DNA of 5,312 bases, from assembly GCA_016177865.1 (NCBI GenBank), contig JACOUJ010000094.1:1-5312 (forward strand), given 5' to 3'. Source of the stretch: Candidatus Rokuibacteriota bacterium. GTDB lineage: Bacteria; Methylomirabilota; Methylomirabilia; Rokubacteriales; JACOUJ01. Under the pieces are notes generated by a model, which searched no databases, was not told the origin of the DNA, and worked only from the letters and a program-made list of their open reading frames with translations. The position numbers and the translations under genes are program-made. Below, in pieces: positions 1-4,482 of the stretch (its first letter is position 1; every line of letters begins with the position of its first letter).

Positions 1-909
1 ACCCTGACCGCGATGAATATTCGTGGGGTCCGCCTGGTCGGATGGAGCGCGGTCCTCCTTGGGTTCGTCGCGTTTTCCCCGGTGATCGGGTTCGCGGCCT
101 GGGGGATCGGGCAACTGGGCGCGGCGCCGCGACTTCCATTCGCGGTGGAAGGGAAGGGCCTTGTCGAGGGTCTCGGAGTCGGGCTTGCCGTCATGATGTG
201 GAACTACTCCGGGTGGGACAACCCAAGCACCTGCCTCGGAGAGACCCGGGCCCCGGAGTCCACATACCGCCGGGCGCTCTGGTTTTCCCTCCCCGTCGTC
301 GTGGTCACGTACCTCATTCCCGTGGCGGTGGGATTGGGAGTGGCGCCCGAACTCGAAATCTGGAAGTCGGGCGCGCTCCCCGAGATCGGGGCCCGTGTCG
401 GTGGTTCGTGGCTTGCCGATTGGGTGACGCTTGCCGCGCTCGTGAGCGCTGCGGGTCTCTTCCTCTCGAACCTTCTGACCAACTCCCGCCTCCCATTTGT
501 CCTCGGACAGGATCGGATGCTGCCCGGGTCGTTTTCGTTGGTCCACCCCCGCTACGCCACCCCGTGGGTCGCGATCGTCATCTCAAGCGTCGTGTACAGT
601 GTGCTGGCCTTGTTTCCGTTTACCGATCTCGTCGTCCTCGACGTCTGGCTCTACTCGTTGGCCCTGCTGGTGGAGCTTGGAGCCTTTCTTATCATTCGCG
701 TTCGAGAGCCATCCCTGATCCGCCCATGGCGGGTCCCGGGTGGACTCACTGGGGCGACGGTTGTCGTGGGGCTTCCGAGCGCAATGGCCCTTCTCGCCAT
801 GGCGACCAGTGGGCTGACGAATACACTCGTTGGACTTGGCGCCGCGCTGACCGGGCCGCTCGCCTACGTGGCCTTTCGCCGAGCTTCAAGGAATGCGGAT
901 GGGGTATAA
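1..909 (+). CDS. APC-superfamily amino acid/polyamine permease, C-terminal part (5' end outside window)
   Basis: Inner-membrane secondary transporter of the APC superfamily, probably importing an amino acid or polyamine. The reading frame is open from base 1 (codons for Thr-Leu-Thr-Ala precede the first Met at 13), so the true start lies upstream and 302 residues are visible. The family hallmark is the membrane segment with W-N-Y-S-G-W-D-N followed by S-T-x-L-G-E (about bases 199-240), close to the WNxxxWDSxST...GE segment of SteT-like and plant PUT-type transporters. About eight hydrophobic helices are visible. The cytoplasmic loop R-V-R-E-P..R-P-W-R-V-P-G-G (about 700-745) is typical of the C-terminal half of APC permeases. 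The stop TAA lies within a TATAAT box that may serve the next gene, 9 bases downstream. Family is secure; substrate cannot be read from the sequence. Confidence 0.88.
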   Translation, partial: TLTAMNIRGVRLVGWSAVLLGFVAFSPVIGFAAWGIGQLGAAPRLPFAVEGKGLVEGLGVGLAVMMWNYSGWDNPSTCLGETRAPESTYRRALWFSLPVVVVTYLIPVAVGLGVAPELEIWKSGALPEIGARVGGSWLADWVTLAALVSAAGLFLSNLLTNSRLPFVLGQDRMLPGSFSLVHPRYATPWVAIVISSVVYSVLALFPFTDLVVLDVWLYSLALLVELGAFLIIRVREPSLIRPWRVPGGLTGATVVVGLPSAMALLAMATSGLTNTLVGLGAALTGPLAYVAFRRASRNADGV

Positions 910-917
910 TACATCCC
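901..917. promoter_or_regulatory. Imperfect palindrome over the -10 box, possible operator
   Basis: The 17 bases GGGGTATAATACATCCC match their own reverse complement at 12 of the 16 non-central positions, with GGG and CCC at the ends and TATAATA in the middle. The 13 bases from 902 agree with a Zur-like core GTTATAATATAAC at 10 positions, as I recall that consensus. A -10 hexamer contributes much of this match by itself, so an operator is only a hypothesis. Its placement across the -10 box is what a repressor site would need. Confidence 0.25.
905..910 (+). promoter_or_regulatory. Putative -10 box (TATAAT) for a leaderless transcript starting at or near 919
   Basis: A perfect TATAAT overlaps the stop codon of the upstream permease gene, and its last base is followed by 8 bases and then the ATG at 919. 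A transcription start 7-9 bases downstream of the -10 box would fall on or just before that ATG, giving a leaderless mRNA. No Shine-Dalgarno precedes this ATG (upstream bases ACATCCCG), which agrees. The -35 region is poor: only a CTTCAA-like stretch at 884-889, with a short spacer. Confidence 0.5.
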
Positions 918-918
918 G

Positions 919-1239
919 ATGAAGGTTGCATTCGTCGGGTTTCGAGGGGACGGGCGGTCAGCGTTGCGCGCTCTGGCTGCGGCGGTCTTCCTCGTGTATC
1001 TCTTCGCGCTCCCCCCCCATCTCGTTCACCATCTGTTTGACGAGGACCAAGGGCATCTGACGTGTCCCTATCTCGCCCACAGCCAGCACTCTCCGGGGAT
1101 TCAGACCGATCCGTTTACCCTGAGCCCTCCGGGCTCGGCCGAAGCGCACCAGGGGTTGCCTTCTCCGGTCCTTCTTTGCTCTGACGACCTGACGGCTGGC
1201 AATCCTCGAGCTCCACCCCGCGTCCCGCCCTTCGTTTGA
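919..1239 (+). CDS. Small His/Cys-rich membrane-anchored or secreted protein (DUF2946-like), function unknown
   Basis: The 106-residue product has a short basic N-terminus, one hydrophobic segment at about residues 16-33 (signal peptide or anchor), then a His-rich stretch: H34, H37, H38, H46, C49, H54 and H57. The rest is Pro-rich and low in complexity, ending R-A-P-P-R-V-P-P. Size, single N-terminal helix, His/Cys content and the R-A-P-P ending recall small DUF2946-type proteins near metal-transport genes, but I cannot assign the family firmly. It starts 9 bases after the permease stop, has no Shine-Dalgarno, and sits just behind a TATAAT, so it may be translated from a leaderless mRNA. A C8 run at 1011-1018 lies within the coding frame. 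Metal binding in the periplasm is inference from residue content and from the neighbouring genes. Confidence 0.6.
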   Translation: MKVAFVGFRGDGRSALRALAAAVFLVYLFALPPHLVHHLFDEDQGHLTCPYLAHSQHSPGIQTDPFTLSPPGSAEAHQGLPSPVLLCSDDLTAGNPRAPPRVPPFV

Positions 1240-1274
1240 TTTTCTGATTCGCAACGACAATTGACCCGAGCGCG

Positions 1275-1291
1275 ACCGGTCCCTACCCGGT
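1275..1291 (+). other. Small hairpin overlapping the ribosome site of the DUF3105 gene
   Basis: ACCGG at 1275-1279 can pair with CCGGT at 1287-1291 across a 7-base loop. The right arm runs into the GGTGGAG that would bind the ribosome for the ATG at 1298. The stem is only 5 pairs, so any effect on translation is speculative. Confidence 0.2.
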
Positions 1292-1297
1292 GGAGCG

Positions 1298-1801
1298 ATG
1301 AAGGTGAACAAAACGGGAGCACTCTTGGGTGTCCTCAGCATCATCGGGGCCTGGCTGGCCTCGACGGCGAGCGCTCAGGTCGGGCGGCAGATGCCGGACG
1401 AGGGGCAGCAGCACATCTCGGTGGGGACCCCGGCCAAGTACGGTCACTACCCGCCGACGTCGGGGCCTCACTGGCCACGGGTGGCCTCCTGGGGGGTGCA
1501 CGAAGAAGAACTGCCACCAGAAATCTGGGTGCACAACCTCGAGCATGGTGGGGTCGTCATTCTCTACCGGTGTGAGCTTCCATGCCCGGCCCTCGTCCGA
1601 CAAGTCAGAGCGATCTACCAGACATTCCCTAAATCGAAGCACGGCCACGTCAAGCTATTGGTGACGCCCAACGGGAAGATTACTAGCCGCCTGGCGATCC
1701 TGGCATGGACCTGGATCGACGAGATGGAGCGCTTCGACCGGGAGCGGCTGCTTCGCTTCTATCGGGCCCACGTGGACCGCGGGCCGGAAGACGTGCCGTA
1801 G
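1298..1801 (+). CDS. Secreted DUF3105 protein
   Basis: The 167-residue product begins with a classical signal peptide: a basic start, a hydrophobic core at about residues 8-20, and a likely cut after A-S-A at residue 26. The mature part carries the DUF3105 signature: H-Y-P-P-T-S-G-P-H at residues 50-58, a W-G-V-H turn, and V-H-N-L-E-H-G-G-V-V-I-L-Y at residues 78-90. It is rich in histidine (H39, H50, H58, H68, H79, H83, H115, H117) and has a C-x3-C pair (C92, C96). The molecular role of DUF3105 is not established; a periplasmic metal- or redox-linked role is my inference. The ATG is preceded by GGTGGAG at 1289-1295, close to the start. The gene lies 58 bases after its predecessor and 27 before the propeller gene, so co-transcription is likely. 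Length is normal for the family. Confidence 0.85.
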   Translation: MKVNKTGALLGVLSIIGAWLASTASAQVGRQMPDEGQQHISVGTPAKYGHYPPTSGPHWPRVASWGVHEEELPPEIWVHNLEHGGVVILYRCELPCPALVRQVRAIYQTFPKSKHGHVKLLVTPNGKITSRLAILAWTWIDEMERFDRERLLRFYRAHVDRGPEDVP

Positions 1802-1813
1802 GGAAACGACCAC

Positions 1814-1820
1814 GAGGGAG
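1814..1820 (+). promoter_or_regulatory. Shine-Dalgarno of the propeller gene
   Basis: GAGGGAG lies 8 bases upstream of the ATG at 1829. It favours this start over the in-frame ATG two codons later. Confidence 0.7.
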
Positions 1821-1828
1821 ACCGACTC

Positions 1829-3026
1829 ATGAGCATGGGGAACAGAATGCGTGCTGGATCCATATTCGGTGCGGTGCCCATTCTCGGCGGCGGACTCCTT
1901 TTTGCTGTGTTCTTGTGGTCGGGTGCCAGCAACGCGCAACAGGGAGCGCGCACCATCGAGACGGTGCCGGGGATGCCACCGGTGGTCGATCCGGGCAACC
2001 TCTACAGCGAGACTCAGGCCAATAAGCTGAGCCCCGCCGTGGCCGGCGCGCTCCCACGGATCTACGTGCCAAACTTAAGATCGAACGACGTGTATGTGAT
2101 TGATCCGGCGACGCGTAAGGTGATCGATCGCTTCCGCGTGGGCGTCAACCCGCAACACGTCGTCCCTTCCTACGACTTGAAGACGCTTTGGGTGACCAAC
2201 AACGCTGAGGGCCGTCCCGACGGAACCCTTACACCCATTGACCCGACGACCGGCAAGCCGGGCACAACCATCCCCGTCGATGATCCCTACAACCTGTACT
2301 TCACGCCCGACGGCCGCTCGGCGATCGTGGTGGCCGAGGCGCTGAAGCGGCTCGACTTCCGCGATCCGCAGACGATGGCGCTCCAGCGCTCACTCCCGGT
2401 GCCACAGTGCGCCGGGATCAATCATGCCGACTTCTCGATCGATGGGCGCTTTGCCATGTTCACCTGCGAGTTCCAGGGAAGCCTCTCGGATCGACCTCAC
2501 AGGGCTAAATGTGCTCGGCTATCTCAAGCTCTCGAAGGGCGGCATGCCCCAGGACGTCCGCATCTCCCCGGACGGCAAGACGTTTTTCGTGGCCGACATG
2601 AAGACCCGGGGTGTGTTCTTGGTTGACGGTGAGCGCTTCACCGAGGTCGGCTTCATCGAGACCGGGGTCGGCACGCACGGGCTCTACCCGAGCCGTGATG
2701 GGACGAAGCTCTATGTGACTAATCGCGGCTCCTCTCGCGTGCACGCTCCGCCGCGAGGGCCGGGAAGTGTGTCCGTGATCGACTTCGCCACCCGTCGGAT
2801 CGTGGCCACGTGGCCGATTCCCGGCGGCGGAAGTCCCGACATGGGGAATGTCAGTGCTGACGGAAAGGTGCTGTGGCTTTCAGGCCGTTATGACGACGTC
2901 GTCTACGCCATCGACACGACGACAGGCCACGTGACGAGCATCCCGGTGGGGAAAGAGCCGCACGGCCTCACGCTCTGGCCGCAGCCGGGCCGCTATTCAC
3001 TCGGCCACACCGGGAATATGCGCTGA
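1829..3026 (+). pseudogene. Secreted YncE-like YVTN beta-propeller protein, frameshifted near 2486
   Basis: Periplasmic seven-bladed propeller of the YVTN/YncE type, split over two frames. The first frame runs from ATG 1829 to a stop at 2626 but loses family similarity after residue 220. The second frame carries the family sequence from about 2487 to 3026. Joined, they give 399 residues, normal for the family. A signal peptide occupies about residues 1-36, with a likely cut after S-N-A. Seven blade signatures are visible, beginning near residues 78, 114, 158, 202, 247, 288 and 342; each shows an x-D-G-like turn and/or a strand ending I-D or V-D. The break falls in blade 4, where G-S-L-S should lead into R-I-D-L; loss of two bases (CG) in TCGCGG, or one inserted base, explains it. 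Unrepaired, the product would be 265 residues with a foreign tail. Exact function is unknown; AztD-type zinc chaperones are also propellers. Confidence 0.82.
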
Positions 3027-3034
3027 GGACACTG

Positions 3035-3271
3035 ATGGCGGCTTCCTCCAGATCCCGCGTCCCCGCCCTCGCGGGGACGGCTATCGGAAGCACCGTCGCG
3101 ACGCGACTCCTCATCGGCTGGGGTTTCGGCGCAGCGGTGAGCGTTATCGGCATGGTGGCCTCCGCGGCCCCGGACCTCCCCACCGGGACGACTGTGGTCT
3201 GCGCCTTCGGGCTGGCGTTGTCGGTCTTCTGGGCGGCGTCCCTGATCTCAAGGAGGTCCGCGATACCGTAG
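3035..3271 (+). pseudogene. Remnant of an ABC-3 family metal (Zn/Mn) permease, last two membrane helices
   Basis: The 78-residue ORF has two hydrophobic helices at about residues 25-46 and 49-70. They match the C-terminal end of ZnuB/TroC/MntB-type permeases: V-P-A-x-A-G, then G-W-G-F-G-A-A-V-S-V-x-G, then D-L-P-T-G-T-T-V-V-C-x-F-G near residues 47-60. Intact members are roughly 260-300 residues, so about 200 residues are missing. Nothing resembling them lies upstream, because the propeller gene ends 8 bases before this ATG. GAGGA within and after the propeller stop (3025-3029) could serve as a ribosome site, so a short peptide may still be made. It cannot form a transport channel by itself. 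Most likely a deletion joined the start of a downstream gene to the tail of a permease gene; an assembly join is the alternative. Family call is from memory of the motif. Confidence 0.6.
3058..3079. repeat. 8-bp GC-rich inverted repeat at the start of the permease remnant
   Basis: CGTCCCCG (3058-3065) and CGGGGACG (3072-3079) are perfect reverse complements around a 6-base loop. There is no T run after either arm, so it is not a typical rho-independent terminator. It lies where similarity to the ABC-3 permease begins. Confidence 0.55.
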
Positions 3272-3277
3272 CGCTAC
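3268..3277. repeat. 10-bp perfect palindrome holding both convergent stop codons
   Basis: GTAGCGCTAC is its own reverse complement. It contains the TAG stop of the + strand remnant (3269-3271) and, on the other strand, the TAG stop of tag (3274-3276), leaving just CG between the two genes. With no loop or T run it is not a convincing terminator. Confidence 0.6.
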
Positions 3278-3843
3278 CGGAGCTGTTTGTATCTGAAGCA
3301 GTCCACCAGGTGGTCGTTGACCATGCCTACGGCCTGCATGAAGGCGTAGGAGATGGTCGAGCCAACGAACTTGAAGTCACGACGCACGAGGTCCTTGCTC
3401 AGCGCGTCCGATTCAGGGGTTCGGGCCGGAATATCCTTGAGCGCCCGAAACGCGTGTCTTTTTGGCTGGCCTCCCACGAATCGCCAGAGATAGGCGTCGA
3501 AGCTCCCAAACTCTCTTTGAACGACAAGGAAGGCTCTGGCGTTTTGGATCGCGGCCGCGATCTTGAGTCGGTTGCGGACGATCCCGGGATTGGCAAGCAG
3601 TCTATCAATCTTGCGCTGGCCGTATTTCGCGATGACGCGGGCATCAAAGTTGTCGAAGGCGATCCGGTAACTGTTCCGTTTTTTCAGGATGGTTTCCCAG
3701 CTCAACCCCGCCTGCGCTCCTTCAAGGATCAGAAACTCAAAGAGGGCTCGGTCGTCGTGGAGCGGCACCCCCCACTCGTGATCGTGGTAGGGGATCGAGA
3801 AATCGGTCTGGGCCCACTCACAGCGTCGAGGGATTTTGGGCAT
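3274..3843 (-). CDS. tag: DNA-3-methyladenine glycosylase I (Tag)
   Basis: Cytoplasmic base-excision-repair enzyme that removes 3-methyladenine from alkylated DNA. The 189-residue product is full length and matches Tag throughout: R-R-C-E-W near the start, Y-H-D-H-E-W-G-V-P at residues 19-27, L-E-G-A-Q-A-G-L-S-W at 40-49, the helix-hairpin-like K-I-D-R-L-L-A-N-P-G-I-V-R-N-R-L-K segment at about 78-94, and a C-terminal V-N-D-H-L-V-D-C. The zinc-snap ligands known from E. coli Tag (C4, H17, H175, C179) correspond here to C8, H20, H178 and C182, and the conserved Glu/Trp of the base pocket to E41 and W49. All key residues are present, so it should be active. The ATG at 3843 has no clear Shine-Dalgarno; no better in-frame start precedes it before the stop at 3889. 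It follows the upstream gene by 45 bases, suggesting co-transcription. Confidence 0.95.
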   Translation of the reverse strand: MPKIPRRCEWAQTDFSIPYHDHEWGVPLHDDRALFEFLILEGAQAGLSWETILKKRNSYRIAFDNFDARVIAKYGQRKIDRLLANPGIVRNRLKIAAAIQNARAFLVVQREFGSFDAYLWRFVGGQPKRHAFRALKDIPARTPESDALSKDLVRRDFKFVGSTISYAFMQAVGMVNDHLVDCFRYKQLR

Positions 3844-3888
3844 AGATGCGATGAAGCGGCTGGCCTCTCGCTCGACAAGAATCCCGCG

Positions 3889-4365
3889 TCAACGGCTGAG
3901 AGTCAGACCATACTTGGCCTGGACGCGGCGCAGCTCTAGGACGGCGATGTCATCTTGAATCGTCACCAGCGTCAGTCCGTCGACGACCTTCACAAAGCCC
4001 CCTCGTGCCGCGTAGAACTTGGATCGAGCCGCCGATTCCTTGATCTTGTTGGCCTTAATCTCGGCCTCAATCTGAGCGGTCGATCTGACCGTCCGATCCC
4101 GCGCGGTGAGTCGATGGCGTTCTAACAACGCCTTAGTCTGCCGAAGAACGCTGAGACGGTGGGCGATCGCCATGATTGCGCTCCCTGTTATCGGTTGTGC
4201 GGCTTGGGATTCAGCGTCGGCAATCTGCAGTTCGATCCGACCCAGGTCCTGGGATATCTCCTGCTCGAAAGGATCGAAGGCAAGAGCCGGAAACGCCATC
4301 TCGGAGACGCCAATGCCGATCGCAAGAAGGACTCTCAAGATATGAGCATCGAAAAGCGATGTCAT
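3889..4365 (-). CDS. Hypothetical secreted, mainly helical protein
   Basis: I do not recognise this 158-residue protein. An N-terminal hydrophobic segment at about residues 9-29, ending F-P-A-L-A before F-D-P-F-E-Q-E, looks like a signal peptide, so the mature protein is probably periplasmic. Residues about 33-115 are charged and Leu/Ile/Ala-rich with heptad-like spacing, consistent with helical or coiled-coil structure. The C-terminal 45 residues contain Gly, Val and Thr that could form a small strand region (G-G-F-V-K-V-V-D-G-L-T-L-V-T-I), then a short helix. The ATG at 4365 has only a distant AGGGG, about 12 bases upstream, as ribosome site; a later start at the internal Met before A-F-P-A would destroy the signal peptide. 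It sits 45 bases ahead of tag on the same strand. Sampled stretches are less GC-rich than the flanking permease. A real gene is likely; its function is unknown. Confidence 0.6.
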   Translation of the reverse strand: MTSLFDAHILRVLLAIGIGVSEMAFPALAFDPFEQEISQDLGRIELQIADAESQAAQPITGSAIMAIAHRLSVLRQTKALLERHRLTARDRTVRSTAQIEAEIKANKIKESAARSKFYAARGGFVKVVDGLTLVTIQDDIAVLELRRVQAKYGLTLSR

Positions 4366-4409
4366 AAACCGAAGGTGCCCCTGAACCGCCCTGCGGGATC
4401 CGTGCGCTT

Positions 4410-4469
4410 CTAGGCCTGGCGGGCCTCTTCGGCTGAGCCCCCGTCCTCGATGGTGGTGCTCGGCTCCAT
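4410..4469 (-). CDS. Possible 19-residue ORF with a near-perfect Shine-Dalgarno
   Basis: An ATG at 4469 opens a 19-codon frame (M-E-P-S-T-T-I-E-D-G-G-S-A-E-E-A-R-Q-A) ending in TAG at 4410. The peptide is acidic and soluble, with no membrane segment and no recognised family. Its ribosome site, GGGAGG, is 7 bases from the ATG and shares its first G with the stop codon of the purine permease. It is better than any ribosome site seen before the other - strand genes. It might be a coupling or leader peptide, a genuine microprotein, or the leftover start of a lost gene. The next gene starts 44 bases further on, in another frame. Existence as a translated ORF is an inference from the ribosome site. 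Confidence 0.4.
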   Translation of the reverse strand: MEPSTTIEDGGSAEEARQA

Positions 4470-4476
4470 AGTGAAA

Positions 4477-4482
4477 CCTCCC
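4477..4482 (-). promoter_or_regulatory. Strong Shine-Dalgarno overlapping the purine permease stop codon
   Basis: On the - strand the sequence TAGGGAGG runs from the permease stop into a consensus ribosome site, followed by TTTCACT and ATG. This arrangement is usual for translational coupling to a following gene, here only a 19-codon ORF. Confidence 0.6.

Noticed and set aside
42..1040. Long + strand frame of 332 codons over the APC permease
   Set aside because: It is rich in Arg, Gly and Pro with no family motif and lies on top of a clear permease gene in another frame; a high-GC shadow.
1261..1289. TTGACC as a -35 box for the DUF3105 gene
   Set aside because: At a 17-base spacing the -10 position reads TACCCG, which is a poor match; co-transcription from upstream is simpler.
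958..1344. 128-codon - strand frame opposite the small His-rich gene
   Set aside because: Arg-rich low-complexity shadow that spans two + strand genes; no ribosome site or motif.
2471..2500. Programmed +1 frameshifting in the propeller gene
   Set aside because: There is no prfB-like CTT-TGA, no stop or rare codon in the shift site, and the family is normally one frame; mutation or sequencing error fits better.
3058..3079. 8-bp hairpin as a rho-independent terminator after the propeller gene
   Set aside because: No T run follows on either strand, and it lies within an open frame that matches a permease.
3310..3939. 209-codon + strand frame antisense to tag
   Set aside because: The opposite strand encodes a complete Tag with all zinc and pocket residues; the + frame resembles no family.
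4415..4435. AGGCC/GGCCT hairpin near the end of the 19-codon ORF as a terminator
   Set aside because: The stem is 5 pairs and no T run follows on the - strand.
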